This document shows, one piece after another, positions 1 to 11,040 of a stretch of 64,000 nucleotides of DNA; the stretch's first letter is position 1; every line of letters begins with the position of its first letter. Below the pieces are notes generated by a model, which was not told where the DNA came from, did no database searches, and worked only from the letters and a program-made list of their open reading frames with translations. A program made the translations under genes and the position numbers. The stretch spans positions 372,001-436,000 of the forward strand of contig JANEZZ010003063.1 in NCBI GenBank assembly GCA_026122225.1. The letters run 5' to 3'. The stretch is from Heloderma charlesbogerti. Lineage: Eukaryota; Chordata; Lepidosauria; Squamata; Helodermatidae.

Positions 1-2011
1 TTAGACCTGATAGACAGAGTGCCTGAGGAACTATGGACGGAGGTCCGTAACATTGTTCAGGAGGCAGCAACTCAATCCATCCCCAAGAAAAAGAAATGCA
101 AGAAAGCCAAGTGGCTGTCTGATGAGGCTTTACAAGTAGCTCACGAAAGAAGGGAAGCGAAAAGCAAGAGAGAAAGGGGAAGATATACCCAACTGAATGC
201 AGAGTTCCAGAGAATAGCAAGGAGAGACAAGAAGGCCTTCTTAAATGAACAATGCAAAGAAATCGAGGAAAACAACAGAATGGGAAAGACTAGAGATCTC
301 TTCAAGAAAATTGGAGATCTCAAGGGAACGTTTTGTGCAAAGACGGGCATGATAAAGGACAAAGAAGGCAGGGACCTAACAGAAGCAGATGAGATTAAGA
401 AGAGGTGGCAAGAATACACAGAAGAACTCTACAGGAAAGATCTGAATGTCCCTGATAGCCATGATAGTGCGGTCACTGAACTTGAGCCGGACATCCTCGA
501 GAGTGAAGTCAAGTGGGCCTTAGGAAGCATTAGTAACAACAAAGCTAGCGGAGATGACAGTATTCCAGCCGAACTATTTAAAATCCTAAAAGATGATGCT
601 GTTAAAGTGCTGCATTCAATATGCCAACAAATCTGGAACACTCAACAGTGGCCACAAGACTGGAAAAGGTCAGTTTACATTCCAATTCCAAAGAAGGGCA
701 ACGTCAAAGAGTGTTCAAACTACCGCACAATTGCGCTCATTTCACATGCCAGCAAGGTGATGCTCAAAATCCTACAAACTAGGCTTCAGCAGTATGCGAA
801 CCGAGAACTACCGGAAGTACAAGCTGGGTTTCGAAGAGGCAGAGGAACTCGAGATCAAATCGCCAACATTCGCTGCATCATGGAGAAAGCAAGAGAATTC
901 CAGAAAAACGTCTATTTCTGCTTCATTGACTACGCTAAAGCCTTTGATTGTGTGGATCACAACAAACTGTGGCAAATTCTGAAAGTGATGGGAGTACCAG
1001 ACCACCTTACCTGTCTCCTGAGAAACCTGTACGAGGGTCAAGAAGCAACAGTAAGAACCAGACATGGAACAACCGATTGGTTCAAAATTGGGAAAGGAGT
1101 ACGACAAGGCTGCATATTGTCACCCTGCTTATTTAACTTATATGCAGAGTACATCATGAGAAATGCCGGGTTGGATGAATCAGAGGTCGGAATTAAGATT
1201 GCTGGGAGAATTATCAACAACCTCCGATATGCAGACGATACCACCCTAATGGCAGAAAGCGAAGAGGATCTCAAGAGCCTCTTGTTGAGGGTGAAAGTGG
1301 AGAGTGCAAAAGCTGGTTTGAAACTCAACATTAAAAAAACTAAGATCATGGCATCTGGCCCCATCACTTCCTGGCATATAGAAGGGGAAGAAATGGAAGC
1401 AGTGACAGATTTTATTTTCTTGGGCTCCAAGATCACCGCAGGTGGTGACTGTAGCCATGAAATTAAAAGACGCTTGCTCCTTGGGAGGAAAGCTATGGCC
1501 AACCTAGACAGCACAGTAAGAAGCAGAGACATCACCTTGCCGACAAAGGTCCGTCTAATCAAAGCTATGGTTTTCCCAGTAGTAATGTATGGCTGTGAGA
1601 GCTGGACTATAAGGAAGGCTGAGCGCCGAAGAATTGATGCTTTCGAACTGTGGTGCTGGAGAAGACTCTTGCGAGTCCCCTGGACTGCAAGGAGGTCAAA
1701 TCAGTCCATCCTAAAGGAAATCAACCCTGACTGCTCATTGGAAGGACAGATAATGAAGCTGAAGCTCCAATATTTTGGCCACCTAATGCGAAGAGAAAAC
1801 TCCCTGGAAAAGACCCTGATGCTGGGAAAGACTGAAGGCAAAAGGAGAAGGGGACAGCAGAGGATGAGATGGCTAGATAGCATCACGGATGCAATGAATA
1901 TGAACTTCAGCACGCTCCGGGAGAGAGCGCAGGACAGGAAGGCCTGGCGTGCTATGGTCCATGGGGTCACGAAGAGTCGGACACGATTGAACGACTGAAC
2001 AACAACATTGC
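1..2011 (+). mobile_element. BovB (RTE-clade) LINE, 5' end outside window
   Basis: Reading frame 1 is open from the first base to a TGA at 1996-1998, 665 codons, so the element continues to the left of the window. The protein matches residues 351-1015 of the full-length copy at 49.6-52.8 kb with only scattered substitutions. It holds the linker, the reverse transcriptase (FIDYAKAFDCVDH, GVRQGCILSP, YADD box near 1228-1239) and the C-terminal region ending in VTKSRTRLND. The 3' end is the BovB signature, a short AAC repeat right after the stop codon. The lack of any stop or frameshift and the closeness to the second copy indicate a recent insertion. Whether the 5' endonuclease part is intact cannot be seen. 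Confidence 0.93.
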
Positions 2012-2869
2012 AGAAATGACAAAACAATAATGCAGCAATGAGAAGCTTAACAGTTTGTCATTCTAACCACCCTCATCTTGTGGGTGGGTGGTTAAAGTGC
2101 ATTAAAGGGAAACCCAATTGGGGCAAATCATCTTGGGCAGAATTCACAGGAGAAATTGCCTTGCACAAGCAGTGCATGGGAACTCTGCAGGGGAAACCAA
2201 TGAAGCAGATGCAAGAGACCCTTGCACTGCTTTGTGCCCCATGGGAAATTCAAGCACCCCCTTATCCATGGCCAGGGCTCATAACCCCACTCAGGGGATG
2301 GGCAGCCTTTGTTTCCCATTCCGTATAATACCCAGAACTGGCTGCAACTGGAGGAAACAGACCCACACAACAGGCATTTTACACACAAGGAAAGTTCATC
2401 TCATGCAGAACACCATGGGTAGCTGTCACTTATTGCCACAGGGACCATACCTAGACCAGCCTTGTAAATAAACCCACAAAAGATACTAGCCTGCAAAGTA
2501 GAAGTAACTAGCCTGCTGGAGGCTGGTGGAGGCTGGCAGAGGAGACAGAGAGCTCTGTCCTTCCTCCATCTCTCAGCTGTATTTCCCAAACACCAGCTGG
2601 ACATGTGTTTCTGGTTCAGGATTTAACTCTGCTTCCACAGCACTGAGCAACAGGTAAATTAGCATCACCGTGCAAGCACGGCGCGTCTGGTCTGGACCCA
2701 TGTTTATTTTGCATGCATGAACACATGCCAACTTGCGCCACGATGCTGCCTGGTCCCCTGGGGCCAAATGAGGGACACCATCCTGGGCTGGTCTTAAACG
2801 GGGGGGGGGGGGGCTAAGCAAAGCCAGACAGCAGAGGCTTAAATTGGCGTCCTGGCGCACGGTGGCTCC
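2012..2869. other. Stretch without recognised feature
   Basis: I see no gene, RNA or known repeat here. The only notable point is a 14-base G run at 2800-2813, a likely assembly weak spot. Composition rises in GC toward the CpG island on the right. Confidence 0.4.
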
Positions 2870-4065
2870 TTGCGAAGCAACGTTGTCCTTGCTGATAAGC
2901 GGAGACCGCAGCCCACCTCGCCTCACTTTTCGTGTATCGAGGGAGGAGGAGAAATTAAGGGTCAAGGAGGGGCCCCCCTCGCTGTGGGGCATTCCCTGGG
3001 CGTGCAGCGTCGGGGAGATGCAGGGAAGGCTCTGTCCACGGAGCGCTGGCGCTTGGCGATGGGCCGCTGCCCCTTCCCGGGCGCACGCAGTCCTCCGAGG
3101 CTGCTTCCCCCGCACACGTCTTTAATTCGCATTGAAGCTACCCACACCAGAGCGGGGGCGGGGGCGGGGGCGGTCCGTCTCGCTCCGGGCTTCCAGCGGC
3201 TGGGTCGCCGCGCCGCCAGCGGGGCGCACCGAAGGGCGACAGGCGCTGCCCCGCTTGACCACGGGCTTGCGCGCGCGCGCCCGGCGGGGGGAGGGGCTGT
3301 TTACAACTCGGCAGGGAAGCGGGGTGCGCCCAGAGCACGATCCGCGTCGCGTGGGCGCAGGAGAGCCCCGACGCGGCTCACCCGAGGCGCGGCCGGGCTT
3401 CCGAGGGGAAGGAGCGCGGCAGCACGTGCGTCGCCAGCCCGACGCCTTCGCGTCGCCCGCTCTGCGGCCGATCGGAGCGTCCCCGGGGCCCCCCGCAGTC
3501 GCGGGCCCGCCCAGGCCGCGATCCGGGGCGCCCGCGCGGCTCCCCACCGCAGGCGCCCCGCCGCGGCCGCCGCCCGCGGAAGCCAGGCCCGCCGCGCCGC
3601 GCCAGCAGGGGCGCCGGCCCGCTGGGGAGGAGCCGCCGGGCGCCTGCGGGGCGCGGGGAGCCGGGCAGCGGCTGCTGCGCGCGGGGAGCCCCGGCGCCCT
3701 TACCCGCGCGGAGAGCTGCTCCCGCGGGCGAGCCGCGGGTCCCCGGCGCCTGGCGGAAGGGCGAGACCGGCCGCGCGCTGGCTCCTCGCCTGCCCGCCTC
3801 CTGCGGCTGCTGCGCCTGCTGGCTCCGGGCTCGGCTCGCCGACGAGCGGGGAGGGGAGCAAGCCGGCTGCCTGCGCTTCCTCCGCCGCCGCGCGTTGCCG
3901 CTGCCCTCTGCTGGCTCCTGCCAGGCCTGGAGGTTCGCGCGTGGCCGCGGGTGCGGCGCGCGCGATCCTCGGGCGCGGGCCGGCACGCTAGGGCCATTCA
4001 CACGACGCGGGTCTTTTTTGCGTGTATGCTTGTATAGACCCGCGTGCGCGCGCGCGCGAGCGAGC
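2870..4065. promoter_or_regulatory. CpG island, promoter-like, no gene recognised
   Basis: This stretch is very GC-rich and dense in CpG, unlike everything else in the window. It holds a tandem array of GGGGCG boxes at 3151-3173 that would fit Sp1-type binding, and CG-alternating tracts near 3267-3280 and 4044-4058. Long open frames occur on both strands, but they are Arg/Ala/Pro/Gly-rich, overlap each other and show no known protein, as expected from a stop-poor GC-rich sequence. The natural reading is the promoter and non-coding first exon of a housekeeping-type gene whose coding exons lie elsewhere. Direction of transcription cannot be decided. Confidence 0.7.
3151..3173 (+). repeat. Tandem GC boxes (GGGGGC repeat)
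   Basis: Three consecutive hexamer units of G-rich GC-box sequence lie inside the CpG island. They resemble clustered Sp1/KLF sites. Confidence 0.6.
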
Positions 4066-4276
4066 TTAGGCTGAAGCACGTGCCGGTTTCCGTTTCAGTC
4101 GCGCTTTTGCTGCGGAATCGGCCCTGGTTCCCAGGTTTACGGCGACGATTCGTATTTATTTTATTACTATTGCCACCATTCTTCCATCGTGGAATCCAAG
4201 ACGGCATACAGAAGAATCATTTACACTTCATGTAGAACATTTTAATACCACCCTCCGCCATTTCTTAGGCTTTGGG

Positions 4277-4385
4277 GGACAGGATAAAAGGGAGAGGAGG
4301 AGGATCCTGGAAGCCGCCTTGGGCTTCTTGCAAGAGGAAAAAAGGCGGGGTATACATGCAATAAATAAATACATAAATAAAATCC
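4277..4385 (+). mobile_element. SINE 3' tail fragment (L2-like tail)
   Basis: The GAGAGGAGGAGGAT, GCCGCCTTGGGCT and GAGGAAAAAAGGCGGGGTAT blocks followed by AAATA repeats match the 3' part of the fuller SINE copies at 43.6, 46.3 and 60.6 kb. The tRNA-like head is absent. Confidence 0.75.
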
Positions 4386-4932
4386 GTAACATCAGTTTGC
4401 AACAGATTGAAATGCCTGGTTTTGCCTGATACCAAAAGAGCCGCAGGCCTCCGGAAGGTGATGTTACCTCGCCAGGGCACCACCACTTTCAATATAAATC
4501 AAAAGCACTGTTTAAAGTGCTTTACAGACCTGAATGGCGGGGATATCTGAAGGTCTGCCTTCTCCCATACGAGCTTGCCCACCTCTTCGATCACTCCTAG
4601 AGGCCCGCTTGCATGTCCCAAGAACCCCAGAGATAGGCAGGGTTGGGAGTCGGGTTGCACCACCACCACTTTTAATTTAAAGATTTCCGGTGTTTGCGTT
4701 TTGTTAGAATATTTTTATGTGCTCATTGATTACGTTGAAAACATGCGATTAAAACTCAATAAAAATTATATTTTTAAAAGCTTCCAGCTAGAGCTTGTAA
4801 AATGTGGATCACCAGCCCACATGAAGGCTTCTCGTGCCCCTTGTTATTCCTGATTGATTGAGACATACAGCAACACAGGCTGCATGGTGCTTTACACAGT
4901 ACAAGAGGACAGATTGCTGCCCTGTGAAATGT
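4386..4932. other. Stretch without recognised feature
   Basis: AT-rich unique-looking sequence between a SINE tail and a CR1 3' fragment. No coding or RNA signal recognised. Confidence 0.35.
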
Positions 4933-5050
4933 ACAGTCATAGAATCACAGAACCGTAGGGTTGGAAGGGTCCTGCAAGACCATCGAGTCCAACCCCTTGC
5001 TCAATGCAGGAAGCCTGATTCCCAGGCTGTCTCCCATCCAAGTACTAACC
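4933..5050 (-). mobile_element. CR1 LINE 3' end fragment
   Basis: The plus strand starts with CATAGAATCACAGAA and continues with GGTTGGAAGGGTCCTGCAAG and the ATCGAGTCCAACCCC block. This is the reverse complement of the CR1 3' terminus seen complete near 38470-38548. Only the terminal part is present. Confidence 0.8.
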
Positions 5051-5599
5051 AGGGCTGATCCTGCTTAGCTAACAAGATCAGATGAGATCGGGCGCATCCA
5101 TTAATCCAATGTAGGCAAGACAACAGAGGAAGAGGAGGAGAGAAATGGAGGCAGGAGTAAAGGGGAAGCAAGTGCATTTATTTCAGTTGTACCTATCAGG
5201 GGTTAGTTACAGTAGGTGGGGATGGGGACCCGTAGGCCAGATGTGGCCCCTGGGGTGCCTCCGCTGGCCCACAGGCTCCTCCTGCTGTTATCTCCCAGTA
5301 GTGATCAGAGAGAAGAGGATGTTTAAAGGCAGTTAAACATTCAATACCCTGCATAGAATTGAGTGGTGCTTTTGCAGGCATGACAGTTGTTGCACTGGGG
5401 TTTACTCCTGAGTAGACTTGCTTAGAATTGAGCGGTACTGTCTGCTTGCTGGGAAAATGTCCACATAGGTGAGAATGACATCAGTCCTTGGCCCCACCCC
5501 GTGCTGTTGGCTATACCCACTCCTGGAATGCGGCCCCCGGGACCCTTCCCAAATTGGAATTTGGCCCCGGGCAGCAAAAGGTTCACCACCTCTGCAACA

Positions 5600-6520
5600 G
5601 GGTATGGTGATTAAGGGATTGTGGCAAAGGCTTCACATAAAAGGTGGGTTTCAAGAAGGATGATGAAGGAAGGAAGAGAGGTGGCATCGCCCATGTGTGC
5701 TGGGCAGCAGTTCCAGGCATACGGGGCAGCAAGGGAGAAAAGGTGGAGTCTTTTGAGAGAGCAAGAGACCTTCAGATGGTGGAGGAAGGAGGGTCACAAG
5801 CAGGGTTATATCGAGGTATGACTGCAGAGCTAAGGAAGGAGCAAGGGCACAGTAGGCTTTGAAGGTAAAGATCCAGGAGTGGACAGGAAGGCAGTGCAGG
5901 GAGTTAAGGAGCATCACGTGGCCTGAGCAATGGGTGAGGTGAACCATTTTGGCAGTGGAGTCTTGGAGAGAGGTGAGGGGGCTGAGGTGTGACATGGGCA
6001 GATCAGAGCAGAAAAGGTCACAATTATGGATATTTATTTATTTACAACATTTGTATACCGCTCCACATCTAAACAGATTCCAGAGCAGTGAACAACAAGA
6101 GATAAAATGAACAAAAGATAAAAAGAAGAAACATGATGTTAAAATTATTCTTTAAAAAACAGAGTGCCAATGACACTGAGGCTGGTCAACCAAGGAAGGC
6201 TTCCAGGAAAAGAGCTGTTTTCAGGAGGCGCCAAAAACAACCCAGTGTTGGCATCTGTCTCACCTCCAGGCAGAGGCAGGGAGTTTCACAGGACGGGAGC
6301 CACCACACTAAAGGCTATTCTCAGGGTGGACTGCAGTCGGGCCGCTGGTCCATGCAGAAAGGCCAGGAGCATCCCATCTGATGATCTCAGTGACTGGGCA
6401 GGTTGATAAAGGAGAAGGAGCTCTCTTGGGTATCCTGGTCCCAAGTTGTTTAGGGCTTTGTACACTAGTACCAAAACCTGTGCAAAAATATGAACCGAGT
6501 CCATGGGAGACTCTTGCATG
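5600..6520 (-). mobile_element. Degraded L2-type LINE fragments
   Basis: On the minus strand 6286-6519 codes a fragment with VLVYKALNNLGPGY, SLRSSD and LRIAFSVVAPVL, matching the C-terminal part of L2-type LINE proteins (compare the better copy at 29.1-29.9 kb). Position 6024 onward on the plus strand begins with a TATTTATTTA tail and a GTATACCGC block, the reverse of an L2-like 3' tail. The region 5600-5990 resembles another decayed LINE in the same direction. None is functional. Confidence 0.6.
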
Positions 6521-7223
6521 TATCTAGTATTATTATTTTGATCACTTATTTAAAATATTTTAAATCAACCTTTCATCCTTATGATACCAGGGGCATGAGT
6601 GAGCAAACTAATCATTTAAAAAAGGATAAAAGAATAAAAATGAAACGGTTGAGTGAAACAGAAGATAAAACAATCTACCTGGGTTCTCTAGTCCCCAAAT
6701 TAATTGCCAAGGCTCTCTGCAGCACTTTTATTCCTCAGTTCACCAGCCAGCCAGTTTGAAGATGAAGTGCTCTCTGGCCTCCAGCCTGGAAAACACTTAA
6801 GACTCAGACAGACACATGGGGTACTCTGCTTGGAACAGTTCTTAAGAACATCCCTGACCCATTATAGTGAAATCAGCCAAGAGGTAAGGTGCACAGATGC
6901 ATCTTGGAACAGAAAAACAAAGATGGAACACTGTGCTTAAAGAAAGCCTTTAACGCTGCAATCGTCTGCAAATTGTATTTTGAATTTGCAGTAAGTTCCG
7001 TTAGTCTCACTTACTCATAAGAAAACATGGGTAGGCTTAGGCTGTAGGTGGCATACAGCGCAATCATGTGCATGTTTGTTCTGTAGTAAGTCCCACCACG
7101 TTCAATGGGGCTTACTCCAGGTAAGCATACGTAGGCTTGCAGCAGCAATAAAATTCTACGGCTGTTCAGAGACTTCCCCACACAACCTGCAGGTAACACA
7201 CATCCTCCAATATTTCAGATTAA

Positions 7224-7357
7224 GGGTGCAGTCCTATGCATGTTTAGGCAGAAAAAAGTCCTACAACACCGAGCAATCTCCCATCAGCGTGGCTGGTGGG
7301 GGAATGCTGGGAGTTGTGGGACTATTTTCTGTCTAAACATGCATAGGATTGTGCCCC
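7224..7357. mobile_element. Hairpin MITE
   Basis: The two ends are inverted repeats of about 40 bases: GGGTGCAGTCCTATGCATGT at the left and its near complement ending AGGATTGTGCCCC at the right. The unit can fold on itself almost completely. A second copy at 42.8-43.1 kb is interrupted by another element. Confidence 0.75.
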
Positions 7358-7794
7358 TAATGCCTTGAAATGCTTCCACTGATATCAGGCACAGCACGGG
7401 GTCTGAAAATGGGGTTTGCTTTTCTGGCAGCAGGACATAGGGCTGAGAACAGCGCACGCTAGCCACTACTTTCTGTAGCTGATAAACTCTGGGGTTCCCA
7501 GGGAAGAGAACTTCATTGGCCTTTTCCCCAAAACATTTTTATCAGCTCACCCACCAAGGCCTCTGCAGGGTTGCCAGCATTTTTCTCCTGCGCCTTTAGT
7601 AGATGTGCGAGATGGAGAAATTCAGCAGATGGAGCTTTTGTCGGGATGCAGAGATGAAGAAAGCTTCACCTGGTGCATTTCTGCTTGCCACACAGTGCTC
7701 AAGGGTGCAGACATCCTGCAGCGCATGAAGAAGAGGGCCGCCCCCAGTTTGTCTCCAGCAGCTGGGAGTCAGAGGTATTCTGTCATTGAACATG

Positions 7795-7945
7795 GAGAAG
7801 GAGAAGAGCCATACTGGATCAGACCCAACGCCTAACTCCTCCAGCATCCTGTTTCCCAGTGTGGCCAGCTGGAGGCCTCTGGGAAACCCACAGGCAGGAC
7901 AGGAGTACAACTGCTATGCTACCACCTCTGATCCTGAAGGGGTCA
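7795..7945 (-). mobile_element. CR1 subfamily 3' end fragment
   Basis: The plus strand reads AGAGCCATACTGGATCAGAC and then CTCCAGCATCCTGTTTCCCA. This is the reverse complement of the 3' end of the CR1 subfamily whose longer copy ends near 23190. Confidence 0.7.
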
Positions 7946-7964
7946 TTGATCTATCAAGGCTCAT

Positions 7965-8200
7965 ATTATCATCACCATCACCATCATTACATTTATATCC
8001 TGCCTTTTCCCCTCTTGCAAGGAACCCAAGGCGGCTTACACAGTCCTCCGCCTCTCCATCTTATCCTCACAACAACCCTGCAAGGTAGGTCAGGCTGAGA
8101 ATCAGTGACTGGCCCAAAGTCACGCAGTGAGCTTCATGGCCGAGTGGGGACTCAGACCCACGTCCCTGTCCAACACTCTGATCACTGCCTCGCACTGGGT
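7965..8200 (-). mobile_element. tRNA-derived SINE, reverse orientation
   Basis: Reverse complement of the SINE family at 60.6 kb: tail with CCGCCTTGGGTTCCTTGCAA, the TCCTCACAACAACCCTG block and the GGCCATGAAGCTC block are all present. The tRNA-like head on the right is degraded. Confidence 0.8.
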
Positions 8201-8339
8201 CATAGCCACTGATCTGCCCAATCTGCTTTTTAAATTTTGTTTTACTGTAGGAACACTTTGAATATATAAACAGAAAAAATGGTTGATAAATACAGCAATT
8301 AAAATTATAATAGTAATAACTAATGGAAATATTATTTAA

Positions 8340-8448
8340 TAACAATATAGATAATAATTGTGTGTTGTTTGGTTTTAATTTTTGTGAACTGCCCAGAGAG
8401 CTTCGGCTATTGGGCGGTATAGAAATGAAATGAATAAATACATAAAAC
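8340..8448 (+). mobile_element. L2-like LINE 3' tail
   Basis: GAACTGCCCAGAGAGCTTCG followed by GGCGGTATAGAAATG and a short AAATA repeat matches an L2-type 3' terminus. No coding part is recognisable upstream. Confidence 0.6.
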
Positions 8449-8499
8449 TGCTTGAGCGTGTAGAATTGCAGCCAGGTGCTACCCATACAGTTCATGTGA

Positions 8500-9435
8500 C
8501 TTTATGGAAGGCAAAACTGACATTTGCCCAGAGAAAGCACCAATCTGTAGTTCTCTGCCATCACCGCCCCGCTCAACCTGATGCCCTCCAGATGTGTTGG
8601 GCTGCAGCTCCCATCATCCGCAGCCAGCTCCTCCAACGGAGCGGCCACATCCACGAACGGCACCAACCCCTGCAACGAGGCGGACTGCAAATGATTCCTC
8701 TCCTGACCGGCAAAGAGACCAAGATCCGTCTCCCAACGGTGGCCTGCTCCCCACTCCTTCTTCACCCCCCAGTCCACTGTCTTCAGCTTCTGCTCGGCAA
8801 AAGCGACCGAAACAATCAGTCCGGGCTCTGCCATAACGGAACGCGCGACCCAGCGGGAAGCGGGCGACACCGCGGTGCCAGTTCCGAGGACGGCCGCATG
8901 GGTTACTTTGGTCACGTGCAGTGCAGAATTGGGCAGCGCCAGCAGCTGCTTAAGCCAGGACAGCCATATTGACTAAAGGCAAAGGTCTCTTGCTTTCTGT
9001 TAGATCGATCCATTCTGTTTGCCCGTTTGTTTTCATAACTGTTTCCAGCGTGCAGGGTGCCGTACACGTTTTTATCTCTGATTTCTTCATCGGTACCCTA
9101 TAGGATGGAGTGCCCTTACTCGCATTGCCACAGACCTCCCAAAATGGTCTACGGCGTAAGACGTTTGAAACGATTTTTCAAAATGGACCCAGGCACTAGG
9201 AAAGCAGTTAAAACAGACATATGCCGCTGGCACTGAAACTGCAGCATTGGGAGTAATCGTAGTACGGACGAGCAATTCGAGCTAAAATAACCCTGTTGGG
9301 TTATGTTCCCTTTATAGGACTTTAAAACTGTAAGGTTGTAGTTATACGGAATGACCTGGAGATGGCGGCATACACTCACATCTGAAACAGCACTGACCTC
9401 CCTCTCTCCTCTCCCTCCCTCTCCTCTCCCTCCCT
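8500..9435. other. No clear gene; partial MITE and mild CpG patch
   Basis: A partial palindromic MITE end (CTCCAGATGTGTTGGGCTGC) lies near 8586-8640. A modest CpG-rich patch spans 8820-8895. An open minus-strand frame covers 8502-8915, but I cannot assign it to any family and it runs into the MITE, so I do not call it a gene. Confidence 0.35.
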
Positions 9436-9439
9436 CCCT

Positions 9440-9466
9440 CCTCTCTCTCTCTCTCTCTCTCTCTCA
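9440..9466 (+). repeat. CT microsatellite
   Basis: Uninterrupted CT dinucleotide run preceded by a CTCCCTC-rich tract from about 9400. Confidence 0.9.
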
Positions 9467-9784
9467 ATGTTGCAGGGCAAAATGCTCCTTAGGTGTTCCA
9501 ACCAGGCAGTCATGCCCTCCTCCAGGATACCACATTCCCACTTCCATCCCGGCCCCAGTCTGCATTATGTGGCCACTGAGTACACTTAATTCTCATTGGG
9601 CTGTTTGGAGGTCGGTCCACTCCGCCCACTCCCTTACGGTTTTTTTTCCACCAGATTTTTTTGTACTTCTGAAAACCTTGGGGTTTCCCTGTGCCAGCTG
9701 ATACTGCCCTCTTGTGTGTTGTGGTGCTGTTTTGCCTACATAAGCATCAGCACTCACCTCTGAGCACTGGACATAGAGGAGATT

Positions 9785-9850
9785 ATGAAAAGTTGGGGGT
9801 TGGACTCGATGGCCTTGTAGGCCCCTTCCAACCCTACTATTCTATGAAAT
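9785..9850 (+). mobile_element. CR1 LINE 3' terminus
   Basis: GGTTGGACTCGATGGCCTTG, CCCCTTCCAACCCTAC and ATTCTATGAA form the classical CR1 3' end in direct orientation. Confidence 0.85.
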
Positions 9851-10204
9851 TTTGGCAGAGTTTTGGCTGCAGAATAGAGACTCATAAAAGTGGAAATGGA
9901 AATGTTTCTGATGGCTAAGGCTGCATTCCTACACGCACGTATTTGTAGATCCCATTAAACTCAATGGGGCTTACTTCTAAGTAGACATGTATAGAGTTGT
10001 ACTGCAGAGTGCTTTTTCTGAATTAACACTTTTCATTCAAATGTTTCATTCTTACATCTAAAAGGAGGAGGAGACACACACACCCCCACCTTAGATTTCT
10101 GCAGTATTTTATTTATCAGCTAGGTTTTTATACCACCTTTCAATATAAAGCTATAAGAGCAGTTTACAAAGTTAATAATAGCATGAAAATACAGCAAACC
10201 CATT

Positions 10205-11040
10205 AACACACCAGGGCCGCATCTATATGGCACCGCTTTGATCCCCCACCCCGTTGCAACTGTGCAGCAATGCAGCTTCGAGTCAGCATGCCCTGCGATA
10301 ACTCCCGATGTACTGAGCGTTTCCCTAACAGACTCGCTGTGCCCTTTTTTTTGCCATTATACTGAAATGCGCAGCTGTGAAGTCCCGTGAGTGTGGGGGT
10401 GCGACACTTCAGTGGCCATTTTGTATTTGAGGGGCTCTGCTGTGTCTTTCTGTCCCTTTTTAGGTAAAAAGTGGGTGTTTTGTGCTCCTTCATTTCTGTA
10501 CCATCAGTTTGTCAGTTCCCCAGCCTGAGACTCTCGCGATGGTTTGCACTCACAAGCATGAGCGCTACATGCCTAGCCATCACTTCAAAATGGTAGCCAG
10601 AGCAATGTTGTTCCTTCCCCAAGACCCCCCCCCCGGCCCTTGGATACTGAGTCCACAACCGTTGCGAAGATACAAAGCTGCAAATATGTGCGAAAGTGTG
10701 ATTAAATATGGAAACGACCCTCTGTGCCTCTGTAACTGTGCAGCTGCGAAAGGATGGGGGGAATAAAAGGGCATAACAGAGTGATGCAGGCACTACTCAC
10801 ACCTACAACATGCCCACTGCAAAATGTGAAGTCGGTTTGGGGAAGGAACAGATGGCCCACAACCGCGGGGAAACCCACAGCAAAACCCCAAAATCGCAGT
10901 AAAACGACTCCTTGGAACTCCGCATTTTCGAGGCGAAAACCACGGATGGCTGCGAAGATGCGACTGTGTCATCTATCACAAGGGAGGGACCTCAACTTGT
11001 CCCTGCCCCGGAGTAAAAGCCTGGTGTAGATGGGGCCCAC
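10205..11040. mobile_element. Possible non-autonomous DNA transposon inside an L2 remnant
   Basis: An L2-like tail at 10100-10200 and L2-like sequence from 11085 to 11300 flank this block. The block begins CAGGGCCGCATCTATATGG and ends with TGGTGTAGATGGGGCCC, imperfect inverted repeats. I could not identify a target duplication, so the limits are approximate. Confidence 0.4.

Noticed and set aside
3122..4037. Open frames of about 290-370 codons on both strands in the CpG island
   Set aside because: They overlap in several frames, are Arg/Ala/Pro/Gly-rich and contain no known motif; GC-rich DNA has few stops.
8502..8915. Minus-strand frame with MAEPGLIVSVAFAEQKLK, considered as a first coding exon near a CpG patch
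   Set aside because: No family recognised, no clear splice donor, and the frame continues into a MITE. Left unassigned.
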